Assembly: GCA_016290835.1 (NCBI GenBank)
Contig: JAEEVG010000027.1
Coordinates: forward strand, 1-32,612
Direction of reading: 5' to 3'
Source of the DNA: Bacteroidales bacterium
GTDB lineage: Bacteria; Bacteroidota; Bacteroidia; Bacteroidales; UBA932
Length of the DNA stretch: 32,612 nt
Below are positions 6,973 through 14,194 of the stretch, piece by piece (position 1 is the first letter of the stretch; each line of letters begins with the position of its first letter). The notes below the pieces were generated by a model. The model searched no databases. It was not told the DNA's origin and worked only from the letters and a program-made list of their open reading frames with translations. Both the position numbers and the translations under genes were made by a program.

Positions 6973-9798
6973 ATGATTCCTTTCCTGGACCAGGTGGCGC
7001 GGCATTATTTCGCCGCCGGGGAGGTGGAGCACCTGTGCTTCGTCGTCCCGAACCGGCGTGCCGCCGTATTTTTCCGCAAATATCTCGGGGCGTGCGTGGC
7101 AGGCTCCGGGCGGCCGCTGCGCGCACCGGAGGTCTATACGGTCAAGGATTTCTTCTGTGCGCTCACCGGCGGGAGCGAGACCGATCCGGTGCACCTGCTC
7201 CTCACCCTCTATGACTGCTACAAACCCCTCTATGAGGCCGGCGGCGCCCGGGCGGAGAGCCTGGACGAATTCATCTTCTGGGGCGGGGTGCTGCTCGCGG
7301 ATTTCAACGACGTGGACAAATACCTGGTCGATCCCGGCAAGCTGTTCACCAACATCGCCGACTTTCGCGCCTTGCAGGACGACTTCTCCTATCTGGAGGA
7401 AGGGCAGGTGGAGGCCATCCGCTCCTTCCTCTCCCATTTCAAGACGGGCGGGGAGTACAAGGAGGAGTTCCGGCGCATCTGGGATCTGCTGCTGCCGCTT
7501 TACCGCTCTTTCAACGCCCGCCTGCGCGAGCAGGGGATGGCCTACGAGGGGATGGTCTACCGCTCGCTCGCGGAGCGCCTGCAGGATACGCCCGTGCTGG
7601 ATCTGCTTCCGGAGCGCTTCGCCCGGGTGCGCAAGTTCGTTTTCGTGGGGTTGAACGCGCTGAATGAGTGCGAGAAACGCCTGATGCGCCGCCTGCGCGA
7701 TGCCCGCCTGGCGGAGTTCTGCTGGGACTACGGCCCGGGCTGGATCGCCGATCCGCACAACAAGTCTTCGCTCTTCCTGTCGCAGAATGTGCTGGAGTTC
7801 CCGCAGGCCTTCGAGCCCGATCCGGAAGGCCTGGGCGTCCCGGAGATCCGGGTGCTGAGCGTGCCGTCCGGCGTGGGGCAGGCCAAACAGCTGCCCGCGC
7901 TGCTGGATTCCCTGGGCGCCGGGGGCATCGAGACGGCCGTGGTTCTGCCCGACGAGAGCCTCTTGATGCCCGTGCTGAATTCCCTGCCGGCGCAGATCCG
8001 GGACGTCAACGTGACGATGGGATACCCGATGTCGGGCAGTGCGCTGAGCGCCCTGATGGATGACGCGGCCGCCCTGCAGATGCACCTGCGCGAGAAGGAC
8101 GGGCAGTGGTATTTCTACCACAAACAGGTCTGGTCCATCTTCTCCAACAGCATCTTCAAGACCCTTGCGGGGGACGAGGAACGGAAGCGCTGCGCCAAGA
8201 TCCGCAAGGATGCCCGCTATTATATCCCGCAAGCCGAACTCGCCGGCCTGCCGCTGTTCGACGCGATTTTCCAGGCGGTGGTCCGCACCCCCGCCGAGGC
8301 CGACGCACGGCAGATCCGCGCGCTGGAGGACTACCAGCTGGGCCTGCTGAGCCATCTGGGCGTCGCCCTGCGCGGCCGGAGCGAGATGGCCCTGGAACTC
8401 GATTTCGTGCGGGAGTACTACCTCTCGGTGGGGCGCCTGCGTGAATGTGAACTGGCGGTGCTGCCCGCCACCTATTTCCGCCTGCTGGCCAAACTGCTGG
8501 GCGCCGCCACGGTCCCGTTCCGGGGCGAGCCGCTCAAGGGCCTGCAGATCATGGGGCCGCTGGAGACCCGTGCCCTGGACTTCGACAACCTGGTCCTGCT
8601 GAGCTGCAACGAGGGCGTCTTCCCGCACCGCAGCGTGTCGGCTTCCTTCGTCCCCGCGGAGTTGCGGCGCGGCTTCGGCCTGCCGACCTACGAATACCAG
8701 GATGCCGTCTGGGCCTATTATTTCTACCGGATGATTCGGCGCGCCTCGCAGGTGTGGCTGCTCTATGATTCCCGTACGGAAGGGGTCAGGAGCGGGGAGG
8801 AGAGCCGCTATATCAAGCAGCTGGAACTGCATTTCGGCGTCCCCGTGGCCCGCTACGCCCTGCGTGCGGAGATCTCTGCGCCCGCTGAGGAGGAGGCGGT
8901 GGAGAAGACGGAGGAGCATCTGCGCATCCTGCGGGAGAAATACCTCTCCGCCTCCGCCCTGCAGGCCTACCTCGCCTGTCCGGCCCGTTTCTACTACGGG
9001 ACCGTCTGCGGGCTCAAGGAACAGGAGGAGGTGTCCGAGTCGCTGGAAGCCAACGATATCGGCAATGTCTTCCACAAGACGATGCAGGACCTCTATACCG
9101 TACCCTCCGGCCGGGTGAACCGGGCGTATCTGCGCTCCCTGCTCAAGGGACCGCGCATTGCCGAACGGGTCCGTTTCCGCATCCTGGAGGCGCTGAACAC
9201 CTTCGAGTTGCGCGGGCGCAATATTGTCTATGAGGACCTGGTGATCCGCTATGTCCGCAAGGCGGTCCAGCGCGACCTCGAGCTGCTGGAGCACGAGCAG
9301 AGCGAGGCTTTCGAGATCCTCGGGCTCGAACTGCGCCGGGAGATGGAGATCGACGGTTTCCGCTTCATCGGCTTCATCGACCGGCTGGACCGGCTCCGCC
9401 CCGGCGAGATCCGCGTGGTGGATTACAAGACCGGCCGGGTGTCCGACGAGGATTTCCTCATTACCGAGGAGAATGCCGAAGCGGTGGTGGAAGCGCTTTT
9501 CGGGGTGGACGAGACAGCCCGTCCCAAGATCGCCCTCCAGCTGTATCTGTACGACCGCCTCGCCGCCCCCGATGCGGCGCGCCTGGGCGGGCGGATTGTC
9601 AATTCGGTCTACCAGACCTCGCGGCTGTTCGTGCACGAGGTGGAGCACGTGGCCCTGAACGAGCGTTTCCTCGCCCTGATGGAGGAGCGGCTCCGCGCGC
9701 TGCTCGCGGAGATCGCCGACCCGGAGGTCCCGTTCCGGCGCTGCGCCGACCCGAAGACCTGCGAATGGTGTGACTTCAAAAACATCTGCGGCCGATGA
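6973..9798 (+). CDS. addB: AddB-type helicase-nuclease subunit (PD-(D/E)XK nuclease)
   Basis: This encodes 941 residues. The N-terminal VVPNRRAAVFFRKYL resembles an inactivated superfamily I helicase domain without a Walker A. The C-terminal part is a PD-(D/E)XK nuclease: FIDRLDRL then VVDYKTG. Four cysteines, C669 in YLACPARF and C930, C933, C939 in CEWCDFKNICGR, match the iron-sulphur staple around AddB nuclease domains. The complex resects double-strand breaks for recombination. Start ATG 6973 sits just after the -7 box; the open frame extends upstream to 6892 but that region is promoter. The stop overlaps addA by four bases, so the subunits are coupled. Confidence 0.88.
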   Translation: MIPFLDQVARHYFAAGEVEHLCFVVPNRRAAVFFRKYLGACVAGSGRPLRAPEVYTVKDFFCALTGGSETDPVHLLLTLYDCYKPLYEAGGARAESLDEFIFWGGVLLADFNDVDKYLVDPGKLFTNIADFRALQDDFSYLEEGQVEAIRSFLSHFKTGGEYKEEFRRIWDLLLPLYRSFNARLREQGMAYEGMVYRSLAERLQDTPVLDLLPERFARVRKFVFVGLNALNECEKRLMRRLRDARLAEFCWDYGPGWIADPHNKSSLFLSQNVLEFPQAFEPDPEGLGVPEIRVLSVPSGVGQAKQLPALLDSLGAGGIETAVVLPDESLLMPVLNSLPAQIRDVNVTMGYPMSGSALSALMDDAAALQMHLREKDGQWYFYHKQVWSIFSNSIFKTLAGDEERKRCAKIRKDARYYIPQAELAGLPLFDAIFQAVVRTPAEADARQIRALEDYQLGLLSHLGVALRGRSEMALELDFVREYYLSVGRLRECELAVLPATYFRLLAKLLGAATVPFRGEPLKGLQIMGPLETRALDFDNLVLLSCNEGVFPHRSVSASFVPAELRRGFGLPTYEYQDAVWAYYFYRMIRRASQVWLLYDSRTEGVRSGEESRYIKQLELHFGVPVARYALRAEISAPAEEEAVEKTEEHLRILREKYLSASALQAYLACPARFYYGTVCGLKEQEEVSESLEANDIGNVFHKTMQDLYTVPSGRVNRAYLRSLLKGPRIAERVRFRILEALNTFELRGRNIVYEDLVIRYVRKAVQRDLELLEHEQSEAFEILGLELRREMEIDGFRFIGFIDRLDRLRPGEIRVVDYKTGRVSDEDFLITEENAEAVVEALFGVDETARPKIALQLYLYDRLAAPDAARLGGRIVNSVYQTSRLFVHEVEHVALNERFLALMEERLRALLAEIADPEVPFRRCADPKTCEWCDFKNICGR

Positions 9799-12581
9799 AG
9801 ATACTCAAAGCGAGCGCCGGCTCGGGCAAAACCTACCGGCTGTCCAAGACCTACATCGACCTGCTGCTCGGCAGCCGGGAGAAGGATGCCTGGCGCCACA
9901 TCCTGGCCGTGACCTTCACCAACAAGGCCACCGCCGAGATGAAGGCGCGCATCCTGCGCGACCTGTCGGCCCTCTCGGAGAGCGATCCGCGGGCCGCCGA
10001 ACTGCTGCCGGAGCTGCTCCACGACTACGGCGCCTTCGCCGTCAGTACCATCGACCGCTTCTTCCAGCAGGCGCTCAAGGCCTTCTCCCGCGAGATCGGC
10101 CAGTTCGCCGACTACCAGATCGAACTGGACAAGGATGCGCTGATCTCCGAATCGATGGACCGCATCCTGGATTCGCTGACGGAAGACCGGGTGGAACTCC
10201 TCGCCTGGATACGCGCCAGCCTCTCCGACACCCTGGAGCAGGGCCGGCGCTACCACATCGACGAGGGCCTGCTCGAGATCGGCCGCCTGCTCGGAGGCGA
10301 TGAGCACCGCACGCTCGCGGAGCGCTGCGGGATCGACGACGTCGAGGCCTTCTCCCAGAAGCGCCTGGCGATGATACGGGAGCGCTGCCGCGCCGTAATC
10401 AAGGATTTCACGGACCAGGCGAAGGCCCTGGGCTTCCCGGTGGAGACGGGGGTGCGCATCAGCCCGAAGAACAAAAAGACCCTGATCAAGAACACCCCGG
10501 GCCTGCCGGAACTCTTCGAAGATCCCTACCGCCTCTACAACACGGCCCTGATTCTGGATTCACTCATCTTCCGGCTGGGTTTCGCGGGGGAATTCTACCG
10601 CACCTTCGCGGAACTGCTCAAGGAGAAGAACGTGATGTGCCTGGACGAATCCAATACGATCCTGCGCAAGATCATCGGCGGCTCCGACGCCCCCTTCGTC
10701 TATGAGAAACTGGGCGTACGCTATGCCCATTTCCTGCTGGACGAATTCCAGGACACTTCCCACATCCAGTGGGAGAATTTCCTGCCGCTGCTCGCCGAGA
10801 GCGAGGCCGGAGCCGGGGGCAACCTCATCGTGGGCGATGTCAAGCAGAGCATCTACCGTTTCCGCGATTCCGACTGGGAATTGCTCGGATCGCAGGTGCA
10901 GCAGGCCTTCCCGCAGGCGGAGGTGGAGCCGATGCAGGGCAACTGGCGCAGCACCCGCACGGTGGTCGGCTTCAACAACCGCTTCTTTACCTATGCCGCC
11001 GCGCAGCTGGGGCTCTCGGACATCTATGCCGATGTCTGCCAGGAAGTTAAAAAAAACGATCCGCAGCCTGGGTCGGTCCGGATCGATTTCTGCGACGACC
11101 AGCTCGCCGCCACCCTCGACTCCGTCCTGGAGGCCCGCGCGGCCGGGGCGCAATGGGGCGACATCGCCATCCTGGTGCGCAACAAGAAAGAAGGCGCCGC
11201 CATCGCGTCGTACCTGATCGGGCAGGACATTCCCGTGATCTCGGACGACTCGCTGCTGCTCAAGTCCTCTCCCGCCGTGCGGCGCCTGGTCTCGCTGCTG
11301 AGCTGCTATGAGAATCCGGACGACACCGTCGGGCGCTTCCTCGCGGATTCGATGCAGATGGAGTTCCCCTCGGAGTATCATTCGCTGGTGGATTTCTGCG
11401 AGCAGTTGCTGCGCACGATGTATGAGCGGGATCCGGGCCTGTTCGAGGGGCAGGTGCTCTTCATCCAGGCCTTTATGGACGACCTGCTCGCCTGGGTGCA
11501 GGTCAACGGCAACAACCTCCGCTACTACCTCAAGCATTGGGACGAGAAGGACCTGTTCATCGGTTCGCCGGAGAATTCCGATTCCGTGCGCATCCTCACC
11601 ATCCACAAGTCCAAGGGACTCGAGTTCCCCTATCTGATCTTCCCCTTCGCCGAGAAGGTCGATCTCTACAAACGCGGCGTGCACTGGTGCTACCTGGATG
11701 CGGCCGGAACGCCCCTGGGCGCGGAGGTCTCTGGGATCTATCCCGTGGAACTGAGCAGCCAGGCCGAGGAGAGCCTGTTCTCCGGGGCCGTCTCGCGGGA
11801 GCGGCGCCTGCAGCTGGTGGACAACCTCAATCTCTTCTACGTAGCCCTGACCCGCGCGGAGAAGAGCCTGCACGTCATTGCGCGGCAACCTTCCAATACC
11901 TGCCGCAAGAATGTCGCGAAGGGCAAACCCAGCTGGGGCAACTTCTCCGAACTGCTCTACGCCTTCATCAAGGAGGACAATTTCTCCGCCGGCGCGCCGT
12001 ATGACTTTACCCGGCTGGAGCGCAAGACGGCTGCCCGGGAGCAGGCGTTCCCGGGCAGCTATCCCGTCATCCCCCTGGACGGGCGGCTCACGCCTTCGCA
12101 GGAGGCGGATGATTTCTTCAGCGAGGACGGCACGGCGGGCCTCGAGGCTTCCCCGCGCCTGCGGGGTATCGTGCTGCACGACATCCTCGCCGGGGTCGAA
12201 CTGCCTTCCGGACTCGATGCCGCGGTGGACGCCGCGGTCCGGGACGGCCGGCTGGATGCCGCGGGAGGCGAACGGACGCGCACCCTGCTGCGCGAACGGA
12301 TGGCCGCCCATCCCGACTGGTTCCCCGCAGAGCGGACCGATGGGCTGGAAATCCGCAATGAGCAGGCCATCTTCGATGCCGACGGGACCGAGCGGCGGCC
12401 CGACCGGGTGGTCATCCGGGGGCGGCAGGCCGTCATCATTGACTTCAAGTTCGGCCGCGAAGAGGAGTCCTACCGTTATCAGCTGCGGCGCTACGCCCGC
12501 CTCTACCGCCAGCTTGGCTACGAGGTCGCGGGCGCCTGGATCTGGTATGTAGGCACGGACGAGGCCGTGCCGGTGCTCTAG
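9795..12581 (+). CDS. addA: AddA-type UvrD/Rep helicase with C-terminal nuclease domain
   Basis: This encodes 928 residues. Superfamily I helicase motifs are clear: Walker A ASAGSGKT at 6-13, motif Ia AVTFTNKATAEMK, Walker B DEFQDT at 316-321, GDVKQSIYRFR, then LTIHKSKGLEFP and FYVALTRAEKSL in the second RecA-like half. The C-terminus carries a compact PD-(D/E)XK nuclease with RRPDRVV and IIDFKFG (D883, K885). Together with the overlapping upstream addB this is an AddAB-type exonuclease that unwinds and degrades broken ends. Translation probably couples through the ATGA overlap at 9795-9798. It is shorter than the roughly 1200-residue Bacillus AddA, in line with compact Bacteroidota versions. 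Confidence 0.9.
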   Translation: MKILKASAGSGKTYRLSKTYIDLLLGSREKDAWRHILAVTFTNKATAEMKARILRDLSALSESDPRAAELLPELLHDYGAFAVSTIDRFFQQALKAFSREIGQFADYQIELDKDALISESMDRILDSLTEDRVELLAWIRASLSDTLEQGRRYHIDEGLLEIGRLLGGDEHRTLAERCGIDDVEAFSQKRLAMIRERCRAVIKDFTDQAKALGFPVETGVRISPKNKKTLIKNTPGLPELFEDPYRLYNTALILDSLIFRLGFAGEFYRTFAELLKEKNVMCLDESNTILRKIIGGSDAPFVYEKLGVRYAHFLLDEFQDTSHIQWENFLPLLAESEAGAGGNLIVGDVKQSIYRFRDSDWELLGSQVQQAFPQAEVEPMQGNWRSTRTVVGFNNRFFTYAAAQLGLSDIYADVCQEVKKNDPQPGSVRIDFCDDQLAATLDSVLEARAAGAQWGDIAILVRNKKEGAAIASYLIGQDIPVISDDSLLLKSSPAVRRLVSLLSCYENPDDTVGRFLADSMQMEFPSEYHSLVDFCEQLLRTMYERDPGLFEGQVLFIQAFMDDLLAWVQVNGNNLRYYLKHWDEKDLFIGSPENSDSVRILTIHKSKGLEFPYLIFPFAEKVDLYKRGVHWCYLDAAGTPLGAEVSGIYPVELSSQAEESLFSGAVSRERRLQLVDNLNLFYVALTRAEKSLHVIARQPSNTCRKNVAKGKPSWGNFSELLYAFIKEDNFSAGAPYDFTRLERKTAAREQAFPGSYPVIPLDGRLTPSQEADDFFSEDGTAGLEASPRLRGIVLHDILAGVELPSGLDAAVDAAVRDGRLDAAGGERTRTLLRERMAAHPDWFPAERTDGLEIRNEQAIFDADGTERRPDRVVIRGRQAVIIDFKFGREEESYRYQLRRYARLYRQLGYEVAGAWIWYVGTDEAVPVL

Positions 12582-12611
12582 ATTGGCATAGTATTTTCAA
12601 GAGAGACGAGT

Positions 12612-13046
12612 ATGATGAGAAAATGGATCATATCCCTCCTGGTTCTGCTGCCGCTTTCGGCGGCCGCCCAGAACCCGCAGATCGCCGAGATTGCGGCGCA
12701 TCTGGAGACCAGTCGCGTCAGCCTCCGCTACGACTGCACTTTCACGCAGGACGCACCCGTGAAGCTCTCCGGCACCCTGCTCATCCAGGGCAGCGGCTAC
12801 CTGGCCAAGGGCAATGGGATGGAGATCTACTGCGACGGGCAGACCCGCTGGACCGTCGATCCGGCGGCGAAAGAAGTCTATATCGAGCCGGCCGAGGGCC
12901 TGGAAGAGCTGATGGCCTACCAGGAGAACCTCAGTGAGCTCGTCCTCTCCGAGGTCCGCTACCTCCCGCTCTCGGAGGAAGAGGCGCCTTTCCGCTTCGA
13001 TACCGCTTCCCTCGGGGCCGAATGGGTCGTCACCGACCTTCGCTAG
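12612..13046 (+). CDS. LolA-like outer-membrane lipoprotein carrier protein
   Basis: This encodes 144 residues with a Sec signal peptide (MMRKWIISLLVLLPLSAAAQ), implying a periplasmic protein. The body has alternating beta strands typical of the LolA-like fold: SLRYDCTFTQDAPVKLSGTLLIQGSGYLAK, then GMEIYCDGQTRWTVDPAAKEVYIEP. LolA-like proteins ferry lipoproteins between membranes. Bacteroidota often place this gene beside ftsK; here ftsK is about 1.2 kb away on the other strand. The gene starts 30 bases after addA and may be read through from it. ATG 12612 and ATG 12615 are both possible starts. Confidence 0.75.
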   Translation: MMRKWIISLLVLLPLSAAAQNPQIAEIAAHLETSRVSLRYDCTFTQDAPVKLSGTLLIQGSGYLAKGNGMEIYCDGQTRWTVDPAAKEVYIEPAEGLEELMAYQENLSELVLSEVRYLPLSEEEAPFRFDTASLGAEWVVTDLR

Positions 13047-13050
13047 CCCC

Positions 13051-13081
13051 TTGCGGGGAAGCAAAAGATTTCGCATCTTTG
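13051..13081 (+). promoter_or_regulatory. -33/-7 promoter of the lytic transglycosylase gene
   Basis: TTG at 13051-13053, a 20-base spacer and CATCTTTG at 13074-13081 (one mismatch to TAnnTTTG). The box ends four bases before the ATG at 13086, the tightest spacing in the window. The TTG lies in the loop of a small CCCC/GGGG hairpin just after the LolA-like gene. Confidence 0.65.
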
Positions 13082-13085
13082 TAAT

Positions 13086-13976
13086 ATGAACAAACCGTTA
13101 GTCTTTCTCTTGGCGGCGCTCTGCCTGGGCGCGGCCGTTCCTGCGAAGGCGCAGATCGTCTATATTCCGGAAGATGTGCATTTCCAGGCGCCCCGGGTGC
13201 CGGAGTTTATCGAGTTCGCCGGCGAGACGATCCGTTTCGACCGTCCCGACCTCTATGAGCGGATGGACCGCGAACTCATCACCTTCACCTACTCCCACAC
13301 CAACTCCACCCTGATGCTCAAGCGCTCGGAGCGCATCTTCAGCCAGATCGTCCCCATCCTGCGCCAGCAGGGCGTGCCGGAGGACCTGAAATACCTGATG
13401 GCCATCGAGAGCAACCTGGATCCCAAGGCCTATTCCACGGCCGGGGCGGCGGGGCTGTGGCAGTTCATGCGGGCTACGGGCCAGGGCTACGGCCTGGAGG
13501 TAGGCACCGAGGTGGACGAGCGCTACAACATCGAGAAGGCGACCATCGCTGCCTGCAAATATCTCAAGGAGGCCTATGCCAAGTACGGTGACTGGATGAC
13601 GGTGGCGGCCAGCTACAATGCCGGACAGGGCGGCATCTCCAAGCGTCTGACCGATCAGCGGCAGAAGCGCGCGATGGACCTGCTCCTCGCCACGGAGACC
13701 TCCCGCTATATGTTCCGTATCCTGACGGCTAAGTATTTCTTCGAGAATCCCGAGGCTTTCGGCTTCCACCTGGAGGACGAGGACATCTATCCTTACCTGC
13801 CCCCGCGCGAGACGGTGACCGTCAGCGGCCCCATCGCCAATCTCACGGACTTTGCCGAAGAGCACGGCACTACCTATTTCCACCTCAAAGAAGCCAACCT
13901 CTGGCTCCGCGGCGACAAACTCACCAACAAAGCCGGAAAGACCTACAAAATCATCATCCCCACTACCTCTTACTAG
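13086..13976 (+). CDS. Exported lytic transglycosylase (SLT domain, MltD-like)
   Basis: This encodes 296 residues with a signal peptide (MNKPLVFLLAALCLGAAVPAKAQ). The catalytic glutamate is E108 in YLMAIESNLDP, followed by the family motifs AYSTAGAAGLWQFMRATG, DERYNIEKAT and AASYNAGQGG. Such enzymes cut the MurNAc-GlcNAc bond in peptidoglycan, releasing anhydro-muropeptides during wall remodelling. There is no clear C-terminal LysM array as in E. coli MltD, only about 50 extra residues after the SLT fold. The signal peptide fixes the start, which is important because the -7 box almost abuts it. A palindromic intergenic region follows. Confidence 0.92.
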   Translation: MNKPLVFLLAALCLGAAVPAKAQIVYIPEDVHFQAPRVPEFIEFAGETIRFDRPDLYERMDRELITFTYSHTNSTLMLKRSERIFSQIVPILRQQGVPEDLKYLMAIESNLDPKAYSTAGAAGLWQFMRATGQGYGLEVGTEVDERYNIEKATIAACKYLKEAYAKYGDWMTVAASYNAGQGGISKRLTDQRQKRAMDLLLATETSRYMFRILTAKYFFENPEAFGFHLEDEDIYPYLPPRETVTVSGPIANLTDFAEEHGTTYFHLKEANLWLRGDKLTNKAGKTYKIIIPTTSY

Positions 13977-13983
13977 GACCGGG

Positions 13984-14131
13984 CGGGAAGACCGCTCCTC
14001 CGGCTCGGCGTCCATCCTCGCTCCCCGCAAGCGGCGACCGGATCCGGCGGGGCGGATCCTGCTGCGGCTGAGCTTTCGCCGGAGGCCGGTCTTCCCGTCC
14101 CGGTGATGCAAGAGCAGGAGCGGTCTTCCCG
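13984..14131. repeat. Large imperfect palindrome with two alternative right arms
   Basis: The left arm 13984-14004 (CGGGAAGACCG, CT, CCTCCGGC) pairs with 14078-14097 (GCCGGAGG, C, CGGTCTTCCCG), giving 19 matched pairs with a small internal bulge around a roughly 73-base GC-rich interior. The first 16 bases of the left arm (13984-13999) are also perfectly complementary to 14116-14131. The two pairings exclude each other. The stretch 13977-14194 holds no convincing gene; apart from this palindrome it contains the ftsK terminator. It may be a terminator complex, an RNA structure or a dispersed palindromic element. Confidence 0.75.
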
Positions 14132-14137
14132 GACGGG

Positions 14138-14176
14138 AAAAATAGCAGGAGGCACCCTGTTTCGGGGTGCCTCCTG
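14138..14176 (-). terminator. Intrinsic terminator of ftsK
   Basis: A perfect 12-bp stem CAGGAGGCACCC (14146-14157) / GGGTGCCTCCTG (14165-14176) with a 7-base loop. On the minus strand it is followed by CTA and five T residues (A run at 14138-14142). It begins 18 bases after the ftsK stop and may also stop plus-strand transcripts from the transglycosylase gene. Confidence 0.85.
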
Positions 14177-14194
14177 TTGTATCGGGGTGTCTTG

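Noticed and set aside
6967-9648. An 893-codon minus-strand open frame opposite addB
   Set aside because: Repetitive His/Gln/Leu/Glu-rich translation with no domain, explained by antisense codon bias.
13973-14155. A 60-codon minus-strand open frame in the palindromic intergenic region
   Set aside because: The sequence is explained by palindrome arms and a terminator; no start signal or family resemblance.
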